In this document: piece by piece, positions 1 to 8,893 of the stretch
How the letters are laid out: the number at the start of each line of letters is the position of its first letter
How positions within the stretch are numbered: position 1 is the first letter of the stretch
NCBI RefSeq assembly: GCF_038070105.1
Contig: NZ_JBBPBZ010000002.1
Span: 1,624,001 to 1,688,000 of the forward strand
From: Methylocystis sp. IM3
Lineage (GTDB): Bacteria; Pseudomonadota; Alphaproteobacteria; Rhizobiales; Beijerinckiaceae
Direction: 5' to 3'
DNA length: 64,000 nucleotides
Notes under the pieces: model-generated
The model's database searches: none
What the model saw: the letters and a program-made list of their open reading frames with translations, nothing else
Told to the model about the DNA's origin: nothing
Made by a program: the position numbers and the translations under genes

Positions 1-1
1 T

Positions 2-223
2 GGCTATGTGCTCTCGCCGCGTCTCGTCGGCGCCTCGGTTGGCCTTCATCCGGTGTGGATCATGTTCGCGCTGCTCGCCTTCGGCGCGCTTTTCGGCTTC
101 ACGGGGCTCATCGTCGCCGTCCCGGTCGCCGCGGCGCTCGGCGCGCTGATGCGCTTCCTCGCCCGCCGCTACCGCGCGAGCGCGCTCTACCGCGAGCCGC
201 CCTACGCCCGTGACCGGGCCTGA
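2..223 (+). CDS. PerM / AI-2E family permease, C-terminal part (5' truncated by window edge)
   Basis: Only the last 73 codons are visible, open from the window edge to TGA at 221-223. The peptide begins G-Y-V-L-S-P-R-L-V-G, has two hydrophobic stretches (around VWIMFALLAFGALFGF and LIVAVPVAAALGALM) and ends in a short basic tail. The SPRLVG turn followed by a G-rich membrane hairpin is typical of the C-terminus of PerM/AI-2E family inner-membrane permeases. The family name is supported by context too: in many alphaproteobacteria such a permease gene lies directly before hdaA, and here the gap to hdaA is 3 bp, so they are probably cotranscribed. The transported substrate cannot be told. Confidence 0.75.
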   Translation, partial: GYVLSPRLVGASVGLHPVWIMFALLAFGALFGFTGLIVAVPVAAALGALMRFLARRYRASALYREPPYARDRA

Positions 224-226
224 TCC

Positions 227-931
227 ATGAGGGAAGGCGCGCGCGCGCCGGCGCAGCTGCCGCTGGAGCTTCCGCTCGCGCCGCGTTTCGGCCGCGCGGA
301 GTTTCTGTCCGCGCCGTCGAATGCGGCGGCCCTCGCCATGGTCGAGCGCTGGCCTGACTGGCCGGATCGCATCCTCACGCTCATCGGCCCGCCGGGGAGC
401 GGCAAGAGCCATCTTCTGGCGATTTTCCGCCAGCGCGCGCAGGCGCTGGCGGCCGACCCCGCGAATCTGCCGCCCCTCGCGGCGCTCGCCGCCGCCGCGC
501 CCGCGGCGATCGTCCTCGACGGTCTGGAGGACGTGCGGGACGAAACCGCGCTTTTCCACCTGCTGAATTTCGCGGTGGAGCATCGCGTCTTCGTGCTGAT
601 GAGCGCGCGCCGCCTGCGGACGGCGGCGGACATCTCGCTGCCCGATCTTTTGTCACGCTTGCGTCGTGCGCCCGTGGTGGAGATCGGCGCGCCGGACGAC
701 GATCTGATGCGGGCGGTGCTCGACAAGCTCTTTCGCGACCGCCAGCTGATCGTGGAAGCGCCGGCGCTCGCTTATGCGGCTTTGCGTCTGGAGCGTTCTC
801 TCGACGCCGCGCGCGCTTTTGTCGCGGCGCTGGATCGCGAGGCGCTCGCCCGCGGCCGGCCGGCGACGCGGGCCTTGGCCGCTGAAGTTTTAGAGGCTTT
901 CGCCGTCCCGGATGGCGGAAGAGAGGATTGA
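227..931 (+). CDS. hdaA: HdaA, DnaA-related regulator of replication initiation
   Basis: 234-residue DnaA-like AAA+ protein without the DnaA N-terminal and DNA-binding domains. Near the N-terminus QLPLEL resembles the QL-x-LPL sliding-clamp-binding motif of Hda. A Walker A motif G-P-P-G-S-G-K-S lies at about residues 53-60 and a Walker B-like VLDGLED at about 94-100. In the family, Hda bound to the DNA-loaded beta clamp stimulates ATP hydrolysis by DnaA and so prevents re-initiation. The gene starts 3 bp after the permease stop and precedes ppk, an order common in Rhizobiales and Caulobacterales. Length fits the family (about 230 residues). Naming rests on domain layout and context. Confidence 0.85.
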   Translation: MREGARAPAQLPLELPLAPRFGRAEFLSAPSNAAALAMVERWPDWPDRILTLIGPPGSGKSHLLAIFRQRAQALAADPANLPPLAALAAAAPAAIVLDGLEDVRDETALFHLLNFAVEHRVFVLMSARRLRTAADISLPDLLSRLRRAPVVEIGAPDDDLMRAVLDKLFRDRQLIVEAPALAYAALRLERSLDAARAFVAALDREALARGRPATRALAAEVLEAFAVPDGGRED

Positions 932-1000
932 CCAAGGCCGCTTTTCGTCCTGCCGGCTTTGTCGCCATTGTGGCAATATGGGGAAAACGGGACAGCGGGC

Positions 1001-3235
1001 ATGACAGCCAATATGAGAGAGAATGCCGCGCGCGGCGCGACCGAAATCGAGGCCGCCGCCATAGAGGTGATGGACCCCGCAGGCGAGATTCTGGAGCATC
1101 CGGAGGAACTTGCGGCCTCGCCGCGGCGTTTCATCAACCGGGAGCTTTCCTGGCTGGAATTCAACCGCCGCGTTCTGGAGGAGGCGTCCAACAGGCGCCA
1201 TCCGCTGCTCGAGCAGCTACGATTCCTCTCCATTTCCGCCAATAATCTCGATGAATTCTTCATGGTGCGCGTCGCGGGCCTGCGCGGACAGATCCGCTCG
1301 GGTCTCACAGCCGTCTCTCAGGACGGGCTGACGCCGGCCGAGCAACTCGCCAAGATCAACGAGCGGGTCGTCCTCCTTACCAACGAGCAGCTGCGGCGCT
1401 GGCGCGAGCTGCGTCGCGAGATCGAGGAGGTCGGCATTGCGATCGTCGAGCCCGCCGATGTTTCCAAGGCGGACCGGGAATGGCTCGAAGACCACTTCCT
1501 CAACCGCATCTTCCCGGTGCTGACTCCGCTCGCCGTCGATCCGGCGCACCCTTTCCCCTTCATCCCCAATCTCGGTTTCACGCTGGCGCTGGAGCTCGTG
1601 CGGCCCGGAGACCGCAAGACGCTTCAGGCGCTGGTGCGTCTGCCGCCCAAGATCGAACGCTTTGTGCATCTGCCCAATCCCGCCGGCGGGCGCGAGCGTT
1701 ACATGCTGCTGGAAACGCTGATTGCGATGAACGCGCAGCGGCTCTTTCCCGGCTATCTGCTGCGCGGGCAGGGGCTCTTCCGCGTGATCCGCGACAGCGA
1801 TCTCGAAGTGGAGGAAGAGGCCGAGGATCTCGTTCTCTTCTTCGAGACCGCGCTGAAGCGCCGGCGCCGCGGCTCCGTGATCCGGCTAGAAGTCGCCGCC
1901 GACATGCCTGAATCGCTGCGCGCCCTCGTCGCCGACGAGCTGGAGGTCGAGCCGAGCGAGACCTTCGAGATTGACGGCATGCTGGCGCTCAACGATCTTT
2001 CCGAACTCGTCGCGCTCGACCGGCCAGATCTGAAGTTCAAGCCCTATAACCCGCGCTTTCCCGAGCGCGTGCGCGATAATGGCGGGGACTGTTTCGTCGC
2101 TATCAAGCAGAAGGACCTCGCGGTCCATCACCCTTACGAATCCTTCGACGTCGTTGTGCAGTTTTTGCAGCAGGCGGCGCGCGATCCCAATGTCGTCGCG
2201 ATCAAGCAGACGCTTTATCGCACCTCCAACAACAGCCCCATCGTGCGCGCGCTGGTCGAGGCCGCCGAGGCCGGAAAATCCGTCACCGCGCTCGTGGAAT
2301 TGAAAGCGCGCTTCGACGAGGAGGCCAATATCCGTTGGGCGCGCGATCTGGAGCGCGCGGGCGCGCAGGTCGTCTTTGGCTTCATCGAGCTCAAGACGCA
2401 CGCCAAGCTCTCCATGGTCGTGCGTCGCGAAGGGTCGGGGCTCGCCACCTACTGCCATATCGGCACGGGCAATTATCATCCGGTGACGGCGCGCGTTTAT
2501 ACGGATATTTCTCTATTCACCGCCGATCCCGCGATTGGTCGCGACGTCTCGCGCATCTTCAACTACATTACGGGCTATGCCGAACCGGCCGGCCTCGAGC
2601 GCATGGCCGTCTCGCCGATTTCGCTGAAGCAGAAGCTGATCGAGCACATCGAGCAGGAGATCGAATTCGTCAAGGCGGGCAAGCCCGGCGCTATCTGGCT
2701 GAAGTGCAATGCGCTGGTCGATCCGGAAATCATCGACGCGCTATACATGGCGTCGCGGGCGGGGGTCTCCATCGACTGCGTCGTGCGCGGCATCTGCTGC
2801 CTGCGACCGGGCGTGAAGGGCCTTTCCGAGAATATCCGCGTCAAGTCGATCGTCGGGCGCTTCCTCGAACATGCGCGCGTCTATGCGTTCGGCGGCGGTC
2901 ACAAGCTGCCCCATCCGCGCGCGCACGCCTATATTTCCTCGGCCGATCTGATGCCGCGCAATCTCGACCGGCGCGTCGAGGTGCTGATGCCCATCGCCAA
3001 TCCAACCGTGCATCAGCAGTTGCTCGATCAGATCATGCTCGCCAATCTCATGGACAATGAGCAGAGCTATCGCGTGCTGCCGGACGGCTCCTCGCAGCGC
3101 ATCACGCCCGGAGAAAATGAGGAGCGTTTCAACGCGCATCAATATTTCATGACCCATCCGAGCCTTTCGGGGCGCGGCAAGTCCCTCAAGGACTCGCGCC
3201 CGCGCTCGCTCCTGAAGCGCAAGCAAGATGCTTGA
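1001..3235 (+). CDS. ppk1: Polyphosphate kinase Ppk1
   Basis: About 744 residues from ATG 1001; ATG 1013 is an alternative, and the frame also stays open back to a TTG at 959. Ppk1 makes inorganic polyphosphate reversibly from ATP through a phosphohistidine. The N-terminal domain carries [18 protein letters not shown], typical of Ppk1. HIGTGNYH around His486 matches the segment holding the autophosphorylated histidine of E. coli Ppk, and [11 protein letters not shown] holds the second conserved catalytic histidine. The C-terminal PLD-like halves are complete. The last 8 bases overlap ppx, so synthesis and breakdown enzymes are translationally linked. Confidence 0.95.
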   Translation: MTANMRENAARGATEIEAAAIEVMDPAGEILEHPEELAASPRRFINRELSWLEFNRRVLEEASNRRHPLLEQLRFLSISANNLDEFFMVRVAGLRGQIRSGLTAVSQDGLTPAEQLAKINERVVLLTNEQLRRWRELRREIEEVGIAIVEPADVSKADREWLEDHFLNRIFPVLTPLAVDPAHPFPFIPNLGFTLALELVRPGDRKTLQALVRLPPKIERFVHLPNPAGGRERYMLLETLIAMNAQRLFPGYLLRGQGLFRVIRDSDLEVEEEAEDLVLFFETALKRRRRGSVIRLEVAADMPESLRALVADELEVEPSETFEIDGMLALNDLSELVALDRPDLKFKPYNPRFPERVRDNGGDCFVAIKQKDLAVHHPYESFDVVVQFLQQAARDPNVVAIKQTLYRTSNNSPIVRALVEAAEAGKSVTALVELKARFDEEANIRWARDLERAGAQVVFGFIELKTHAKLSMVVRREGSGLATYCHIGTGNYHPVTARVYTDISLFTADPAIGRDVSRIFNYITGYAEPAGLERMAVSPISLKQKLIEHIEQEIEFVKAGKPGAIWLKCNALVDPEIIDALYMASRAGVSIDCVVRGICCLRPGVKGLSENIRVKSIVGRFLEHARVYAFGGGHKLPHPRAHAYISSADLMPRNLDRRVEVLMPIANPTVHQQLLDQIMLANLMDNEQSYRVLPDGSSQRITPGENEERFNAHQYFMTHPSLSGRGKSLKDSRPRSLLKRKQDA

Positions 3236-4760
3236 ACGATTCCTGCGTTCGCGCCCGGTCGAACAGCCCGCGCCCAGCGCCGTGCGCCCGGTCGCCATCG
3301 TTGACATTGGCTCCAACTCCGTGCGTCTCGTCGCCTATCAGGGGCTCTCGCGCGCGCCGACGCCCATCTTCAACGAAAAGGCCATGTGCGGCCTCGGCAA
3401 GGGCGTGGTGACCACGGGCCGTCTGCCGGAAGAAGGCGTGGAAAAGGCGCTGAAGGCGCTGCGCCGCTATCGCGCCTTGTGCAGCATGATGGGGGTTCTC
3501 GACATTGAAGTGATCGCCACGGCCGCGGCGCGCGACGCGCAGAACGGGCCGGCATTTCTGGACGCCGCGCGCGACGCCATCGGCCGGGAGATCAGCCTGC
3601 TGCCCGGCCGGCGCGAGGCCGAGCTGTCGGCGCTCGGGATCGTCTCCTCCATTCATCAGCCGGATGGCGTCGTGGGCGATCTCGGCGGCGGCTCGCTCGA
3701 ACTCATCGACGTGAAGGGCGACGCGCTCGGCAATGGCGTCACCCTGCCGCTCGGCGGGCTGGCGCTGATGGACGCCTCGCGGCGCTCGCCAAGGGAGGCG
3801 ACGCGCATCGCCCGCAAGGCCATCGCGGGCGCCAAGCCCCTGGAACAGCTCAAGGGCCGCACCTTCTATGCGGTGGGCGGCACCTGGCGCTCGCTGGCGA
3901 AGCTGCACATGCGCCAGCGTAACTATCCGCTCGGCGTGATGCACAATTACCGCATCCAGACTGGCGAAGCGGCCGATTTCGCGGCGCTCGTCGAACACAT
4001 CGACAGCGCGGCGATCGAGGACATCGACGTGGTGTCGGCTGCGCGCCGGCCGTTGCTCGCTTACGGCGCCGTCGTCCTCGACGAAATCATCCGCCGCGCC
4101 AAGCCGCGCGAGATCGTGATTTCGGCCGCCGGCGTTCGCGAGGGCGTCCTTTTCGAACGCCTCTCCGAGAGCGAGCGCAGGATCGACCCGCTGCTCTCCG
4201 CCTCGCGCGAACTCGAAGGCACGTTCGCGCGCGCGCCGGGCTATGGCGATGAGCTGATCGCCTGGACCGACGCCTTCATGGAGTCGAGCGAGATCGACGA
4301 AACGCCTGAAGAAAAGCGCCTGCGCCATGCGGCCTGCCTGCTGTCCGACATCGCCTGGCGCGCCCATCCCGAATATCGCGCCGAGCGGGCGATGAATATC
4401 GTCACGCAGGGGCCTTTCGTCTCGGTCGATCATCCGGGCCGCGCCTATCTCTCGCTCGCCATCGTCATCCGTCACGAGGGGCCGGAGGGGGGCGCGGGAA
4501 TCGGCATGGTGCGCAGCCTGTTGACGACGCGGCTCTTCGCGCGCGCCCGCATCCTCGGCGCCGCCATGCGCGCCGCCTATCTGCTGTCGGCCTCGATGCC
4601 GGGGGTCCTGCCGCGAACCAGCATGAGGCTGCGCAGGGGAATGCTGGCGCTGACGCTGCCGGCCGATTACGCCGATCTGGCCAGCGATCGCGTGCTCAGT
4701 CGCCTCAAGACGCTCGGAAGATTGCTTGGCGCCGACGCGGCGATAGAAATCGCGGGCTAG
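3228..4760 (+). CDS. ppx: Exopolyphosphatase, Ppx/GppA family
   Basis: 510-residue member of the ASKHA-fold Ppx/GppA phosphatases, which remove terminal phosphate from polyphosphate or pppGpp. The first phosphate-binding loop [12 protein letters not shown] is near residue 25, the [15 protein letters not shown] segment follows near 105, and the second loop DLGGGSLEL is near 150. The C-terminal helical part ([21 protein letters not shown]) resembles the HD-like region of long Ppx proteins. ATG at 3228 lies inside the ppk1 end, giving an 8-bp overlap and likely coupling. Whether polyphosphate or pppGpp is preferred cannot be read from sequence. Confidence 0.93.
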   Translation: MLERFLRSRPVEQPAPSAVRPVAIVDIGSNSVRLVAYQGLSRAPTPIFNEKAMCGLGKGVVTTGRLPEEGVEKALKALRRYRALCSMMGVLDIEVIATAAARDAQNGPAFLDAARDAIGREISLLPGRREAELSALGIVSSIHQPDGVVGDLGGGSLELIDVKGDALGNGVTLPLGGLALMDASRRSPREATRIARKAIAGAKPLEQLKGRTFYAVGGTWRSLAKLHMRQRNYPLGVMHNYRIQTGEAADFAALVEHIDSAAIEDIDVVSAARRPLLAYGAVVLDEIIRRAKPREIVISAAGVREGVLFERLSESERRIDPLLSASRELEGTFARAPGYGDELIAWTDAFMESSEIDETPEEKRLRHAACLLSDIAWRAHPEYRAERAMNIVTQGPFVSVDHPGRAYLSLAIVIRHEGPEGGAGIGMVRSLLTTRLFARARILGAAMRAAYLLSASMPGVLPRTSMRLRRGMLALTLPADYADLASDRVLSRLKTLGRLLGADAAIEIAG

Positions 4761-4780
4761 CAGCGCGGACCGAGAAAAAT

Positions 4781-4807
4781 TCGCCCGGCGAAAGATGCGC
4801 CGGGCGA
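4781..4807 (-). terminator. Intrinsic terminator of the globin gene
   Basis: A perfect 10-bp stem (TCGCCCGGCG at 4781-4790, CGCCGGGCGA at 4798-4807) with a 7-nt loop sits between the convergent ppx and globin genes. Read on the minus strand it is followed by AATTTTTC, so it fits Rho-independent termination of the globin transcript. No T-run follows on the plus strand, though the hairpin could still stabilise the ppx mRNA end. Confidence 0.75.
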
Positions 4808-4823
4808 GATTCCGCAAGTCGCC

Positions 4824-5198
4824 TCAGGCCGCGGTGCGTCCGAGCACGTCAGCGCGCACCGAACCGGCAAGCGCGGCCACTTCCTTCACTTCGTTCTCCG
4901 GAACGCCGAGCTCGCGGAGCGTGCTGTTCAGGTTCTCGATGACTGCGTCGACGTGAGAGTCGTTGAGACCCTTTTCGACGAGTCGCTTGTGCGCATTGCG
5001 CATGTCGAGGCCGGTGTATTCGTTCGGTCCGCCAAAGGCCATGGTCAGAAAGGACTTCTGCTTGGCGATCTGCTGGTCCATGTCGACGCCGTCAAAGAAG
5101 GGCGCGATACGGCTGTCCGCCAGCACTTTGCGATAAAACAGCTCAACCGCCGCATCGACGGCCTTTTCGCCGCCGAGACGCTCATACAGGCTCGTCAT
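4824..5198 (-). CDS. glbN: Group I truncated haemoglobin
   Basis: 124-residue single-domain globin of the 2-over-2 (truncated) class. SLYERLGGEKAVDAAVELFYRKVL opens the fold, with Tyr22 as the likely B10 distal ligand-stabilising residue. AFGGPNEYTG is the group I EF-loop motif, and His70 in MRNAHKRL is the proximal haem ligand. Family members bind O2 or NO and often detoxify NO or buffer oxygen. The gene stands alone, convergent to ppx, with its own terminator and about 235 bp of upstream non-coding DNA that must hold its promoter. I see no regulator beside it to tell what induces it. Confidence 0.92.
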   Translation of the reverse strand: MTSLYERLGGEKAVDAAVELFYRKVLADSRIAPFFDGVDMDQQIAKQKSFLTMAFGGPNEYTGLDMRNAHKRLVEKGLNDSHVDAVIENLNSTLRELGVPENEVKEVAALAGSVRADVLGRTAA

Positions 5199-5433
5199 AG
5201 AACCCCCTCATGTCTGTTTTGGAACGACACGAGGCTAGTGCTTGTCCTTGACGGCTTCAATGGCCAACAGATGAAAACCTAATAGAACCAGTAAGTTTCG
5301 CGCAAGGCAGCGCTCCGCTCGCCCCCTCGTGTCCCGCATGCGCCTCCAGCCGGGCATGACACGAGCGCCAAGCGCGGACGCCCCTCCACATGGGCGAGGC
5401 AAACGCATTGCCGGCTATCCGGCGTTTAAAAAA

Positions 5434-6660
5434 TCAGTTGGAGGCTGAAGCCTCTGCGGGGGCTTCGACGACGCCATCTCCCGAGCGGGGCCGGGGCGCG
5501 CTTTCCGCCTCGGCCTCTTGCCAGTCGAAGGTGACGACCTTGCCATTCTCGACGGCGAGCGCCAGCCGACCGCGTTTCAGCTCAAGCGCCTTTTCGCCGA
5601 AAATGGTCCGCCGCCAGCCCTTGAGCGCGGGCACGTCGGCACGGTCGTCGCCGGCGATGGCTTCGAGGTCCTCGACGGTGGCGATCATTTTCGCGGCGAC
5701 GCCGGTCTGCTCCGTCACCTGCCGAAGCAAAACCTTCAGAAGTTCCACTGTCGCGCCGTTCGAGCCGCGCCTTTCGCGCTCGATGCGCGGGACGCTGCCG
5801 GGATCACGGGCGAGGCCGCGCTCAACGGCGGCGAGAATCTCCGCGCCGGCGCGCGAGCGCTCCATACCCTTGGGGAAGGAGCGGAGATTGGCCAGCGCCT
5901 CCGCGTTCTTGGGCGCCGACTGCGCAATCTCGATCAATACGTCGTCCTTGAGCACGCGCGACCGCGGCACGTCCCGGCTCTGCGCCTCGGCCTCGCGCCA
6001 CGCGGCGAGCTCCATGAGCACGGCGAGGTCGCGGGGCTTGCGGGCGCGATGGCGCAGCCTTTCCCAGGCATTGTCCGGATGCTGCTCATAGGTCGCGGGC
6101 GAGGTGAGCGTCTCCATTTCGTCGGCGAGCCAGTCGAGCCGGTTCGAACGTTCGAGCCGAGCCTGGAGCGTGGCGTAGATGTCGCGCAGATAGGTGACGT
6201 CGGCGATGGCGTATTCGATCTGCGCGGGCGACAGCGGGCGGCGCGACCAGTCGGTAAAGCGCGAGGATTTATCGAGATTTGCGCGGGTGATCGCCTTGAC
6301 CAGCTCCAGATAGGAGGCCTGTTCGCCGAAGCCGCAGACCATGGCGGCGACCTGGGTGTCGAAGAGGGGCGTCGGAATCAGGCGCGCCAGCCGCCAGATG
6401 ATTTCCAGATCCTGCCGGGCGGCGTGGAAAACCTTGACGACCTCCTTATTCGCCATCAGCGCGAAAAAGGGAGAGAGGTCGATTCCCTCGGCAAGGGCGT
6501 CGATTGCAACCGCCTCCTGCGGCGAGGCGATCTGGATGACGCAGACCTTCGGCCAAAAGGTGGTTTCCCGCAGGAATTCGGTGTCCACCGTCACGAAGGG
6601 GTGGCGCGAAAACCGGTCGCAGACGGCCGCAAGCTCATCGGTGGTGGTCAACAGGCTCAT
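5434..6660 (-). CDS. rnd: Ribonuclease D
   Basis: 3'-5' exoribonuclease that trims tRNA precursors and other small RNAs. From the ATG at 6660 the protein has 408 residues. The open frame extends to 6729, but that would run into ybjQ and adds no conserved sequence. The DEDDy nuclease residues are visible: D26 and E28 in VTVDTEFL, D84 in HAARQDLEI, and Y150-x3-D154 in YAIADVTYL. An HRDC-type helical domain follows (around residues 210-280), as in E. coli RNase D. The C-terminal 40 residues are low-complexity. It lies 49 bp downstream of ybjQ on the same strand and may be cotranscribed. Confidence 0.93.
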   Translation of the reverse strand: MSLLTTTDELAAVCDRFSRHPFVTVDTEFLRETTFWPKVCVIQIASPQEAVAIDALAEGIDLSPFFALMANKEVVKVFHAARQDLEIIWRLARLIPTPLFDTQVAAMVCGFGEQASYLELVKAITRANLDKSSRFTDWSRRPLSPAQIEYAIADVTYLRDIYATLQARLERSNRLDWLADEMETLTSPATYEQHPDNAWERLRHRARKPRDLAVLMELAAWREAEAQSRDVPRSRVLKDDVLIEIAQSAPKNAEALANLRSFPKGMERSRAGAEILAAVERGLARDPGSVPRIERERRGSNGATVELLKVLLRQVTEQTGVAAKMIATVEDLEAIAGDDRADVPALKGWRRTIFGEKALELKRGRLALAVENGKVVTFDWQEAEAESAPRPRSGDGVVEAPAEASASN

Positions 6661-6709
6661 TGAAATGCAGTTTACCCAGTTTCGCCCTGAGGCAGAAGCA
6701 TTTTTGACA

Positions 6710-7033
6710 TTATGCCGTACGTTCGACAAGAACAGCGGTGCCGTAGGCCAGCACCTCGGTCACGCCGTCCATGATCTCATTGGCGTCGTAGCGCATCCCG
6801 ATGATCGCGTTAGCGCCTCCCTGCGCGGCGTGTTCGCACATGTGGTCGAAAGCCTCCTGCCGCGCGGTTTCCGCCAATTCGACATAGACCGAGAGCTTGC
6901 CGCCGAAGACGCCCTGCAGGCCGCCGACGAAATTTCCGACGACGGATCGGGACCGAACCGTGATGCCGCGCACAAGCCCAAGATGCTGAACGATACGATA
7001 ACCCGCGATCTCGTTCGTCGTCGATACGATCAT
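6710..7033 (-). CDS. YbjQ / UPF0145 family protein
   Basis: 107-residue protein matching the UPF0145 (YbjQ, heavy-metal-binding-like) family: [19 protein letters not shown] at the start, [19 protein letters not shown] in the middle, and [15 protein letters not shown], the family signature, near residue 75. Members form pentameric beta-rich assemblies of unknown role; the metal-binding label of the family comes from fold similarity rather than assay. It precedes rnd on the same strand. No Cys or His cluster is present that would itself prove metal binding. Confidence 0.9.
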   Translation of the reverse strand: MIVSTTNEIAGYRIVQHLGLVRGITVRSRSVVGNFVGGLQGVFGGKLSVYVELAETARQEAFDHMCEHAAQGGANAIIGMRYDANEIMDGVTEVLAYGTAVLVERTA

Positions 7034-7191
7034 GAAGGCCCCCGCCCGACGCTCCGGCGAATCGCCGGGCTCTCCCTAGCGTAACCGGGCTGTCCCCATG
7101 CGCAAAACGCGGGAAAATTGCGGTTGCTCCGCGCCGCCGGGCGAGTAGGATCGTCCCGCCACTCTTTATCTTCACGGAGCCTATCCGACAC

Positions 7192-8109
7192 ATGGTCGCC
7201 TCGTCTCGCAGCGCCGCTTTCGCGGCGGCATTGATTTTATGTGTGGGCTCCTCGCAGGCGCTGGCCGCCCATTCCGCCGGCGTCAGCCCCGGCTGGAAGC
7301 TGTGCCGCTCCAGCAATCCCGACGAGCGCATCGCCGGCTGCACGCAGGTGATCGAGGCGATCGACAAGGAATCCAAGCACAATCAGCTCGCCGCCTACGT
7401 CAATCGCGCCGGCGCCTATCAGGCGAAGGGCGATTACGCCCACGCCATCGAAGATTACGGCAAGGCGCTCGAGGTCGAGCCGGGATCGGCGGTCGTCTTG
7501 CTGGCGCGCGGCGCGGCTCATCACGCAAAGGGCGATCTCGACGCGGCGATCGCGGACTATGATCAGGCGATCGCCCACGACAAGAAGAACGCCGCCGCTT
7601 TCATGGCGCGCGCCTCGGCCTGGCGCGCCAAGGGCGACGCCGAAAAGTCGCTCGCCGATATCGACGAGGCTGTGAAGCTCGACGGCAAATCCGCCGCGCC
7701 GCTCGCCGCGCGGGCGAATTATTACCATGCAAAGGGCGATCACGCCCGCGCCATCGCGGATTACGCCGAGGCCCTGAAGCGGGACCCGAAGCTCGTGCCG
7801 GCGCTGATCGGGCGGGGCGGCTGCTATTACGCCAAGGCCGATTACGACAAGGCGCTCGCCGACTTCGAGGCGGCCGCGAAACTCGATCCGAAAAATGCGA
7901 CCGCCTTGCTCAACCGCGCCAACGCCTGGCGTGGCAAGAAGGATTTCGAACGCGCCAAGGCGGATTACGCCGCCGCTTTGGCGTTGAAGCCCGACCTCGC
8001 CGCCGCCAAGAAGGGCGAGGAGGACATGGCCAAGATCCTCGCGAAGAAAGCCGCGGGCGGCGGGCCGGCGCCCGACGCCGCGCCTGCGGCGGTCGAGCAC
8101 GAGCACTGA
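7192..8109 (+). CDS. Secreted tetratricopeptide-repeat protein
   Basis: 305 residues. A signal peptide of about 25 residues ends at ALAA-H. The mature N-terminus has the paired-Cys element LCRSSNPDERIAGCTQVIEA seen in many exported alphaproteobacterial TPR proteins. About six TPR units follow, each with an A-x-G-x(4)-A-x-x-D-Y/F-x-x-A core (for example GDYAHAIEDYGKALEVEP and GDLDAAIADYDQAIAHDK), then an Ala/Pro tail. TPR arrays are protein-binding scaffolds, so this is probably a periplasmic interaction protein. Its partner is unknown, and neighbours (ybjQ divergent, peroxiredoxin convergent) give no clear hint. Confidence 0.8.
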   Translation: MVASSRSAAFAAALILCVGSSQALAAHSAGVSPGWKLCRSSNPDERIAGCTQVIEAIDKESKHNQLAAYVNRAGAYQAKGDYAHAIEDYGKALEVEPGSAVVLLARGAAHHAKGDLDAAIADYDQAIAHDKKNAAAFMARASAWRAKGDAEKSLADIDEAVKLDGKSAAPLAARANYYHAKGDHARAIADYAEALKRDPKLVPALIGRGGCYYAKADYDKALADFEAAAKLDPKNATALLNRANAWRGKKDFERAKADYAAALALKPDLAAAKKGEEDMAKILAKKAAGGGPAPDAAPAAVEHEH

Positions 8110-8151
8110 GGCGCCGGCGTCACTCAGGCGACGCGGAGCCCTGCAAACAGA

Positions 8152-8174
8152 ATGCCCGCGCCGGACGCGGGCAT
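8152..8174. terminator. Hairpin between convergent TPR and peroxiredoxin genes
   Basis: A 9-bp perfect stem (ATGCCCGCG / CGCGGGCAT) with a 5-nt loop. On the minus strand it is followed by TCTGTTT, a weak U-rich tract, so it more likely ends the peroxiredoxin transcript; on the plus strand no T-run follows. Confidence 0.5.
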
Positions 8175-8187
8175 GCCACCCGCCGCT

Positions 8188-8763
8188 TTACAACGCTTCA
8201 GCGGCGGCCAGCACCTCCTCGGCGTGGCCAGGCACTTTCACCTTGCGCCAGATTTTCGCGATTCGTCCTGACGGGTCGATGAGGAAGGTGGAACGTTCGA
8301 CGCCCATATATTTGCGGCCGTACATGCTTTTTTCGACCCATACGCCATAGGCGGCGAGCGTTTCCTTGGTCTCGTCGGCGGCCAGCGGCAAGGTCAGCTC
8401 GTATTTGTCGCGGAACTTGTCGTGGCTCTTGGGCGAATCGGGCGACATGCCGACGACGACGGTTTTCGCCTTGGCGAACTTGTCGCGCAAAGCGTTGAAT
8501 TCGATAGCTTCTTTGGTGCAGCCCGAGGTGTCGTCCTTCGGGTAGAAATAGAGCGCCACCTTTCTGCCCGCAAATGAGGCGAGCGAGACGGTCTCGCCTC
8601 CGGCGCCGGGGAGGGCGAAGGCTGGCGCCGGATCGCCCTCCGCGAGGGCAGGGACCGCGGCGGCCGTTTCGCTCTTAACCGCCGCCTGTTTCTCGGTTTT
8701 TACCTTTGGCTTGGCGTCAGATTTCGCCGCCGCCGGTTTGCTGCTTGCCGCTTTCGTCGCCAT
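8188..8763 (-). CDS. bcp: Peroxiredoxin of the BCP (PrxQ) family with Lys/Ala-rich N-terminal extension
   Basis: Thiol peroxidase that reduces hydroperoxides. The domain begins near residue 42 (GDPAPAFALPGAGGETVSL), with the peroxidatic Cys82 in DDTSGCTKEAIEF. No other Cys occurs in the protein, so the resolving Cys found five residues later in E. coli BCP is absent and an external thiol must resolve the sulfenate. Residues 1-38 are a Lys/Ala/Ser tail (PAAAKSDAKPKVKTEKQAAVK) not found in standard BCP. The ATG at 8763 has AGGAAGG just upstream; the frame is open to 8790 but that adds only a few residues. Confidence 0.9.
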   Translation of the reverse strand: MATKAASSKPAAAKSDAKPKVKTEKQAAVKSETAAAVPALAEGDPAPAFALPGAGGETVSLASFAGRKVALYFYPKDDTSGCTKEAIEFNALRDKFAKAKTVVVGMSPDSPKSHDKFRDKYELTLPLAADETKETLAAYGVWVEKSMYGRKYMGVERSTFLIDPSGRIAKIWRKVKVPGHAEEVLAAAEAL

Positions 8764-8893
8764 TGCGCCTTCCTTTCGTCGCAACCGCAATTAAAATTGA
8801 GCTGAACAATGCAGGGATGGCGCCGCCCGGCAAGTGCGCCGCTCGACAGGCAAGCGCCATTTATGGGCGACTCGAGCCCATTAGCGAGGATTT

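Noticed and set aside
3186..4817. 543-codon minus-strand open frame
   Set aside because: Antisense to ppx; low-complexity Arg/Ala/His composition and no recognisable motif.
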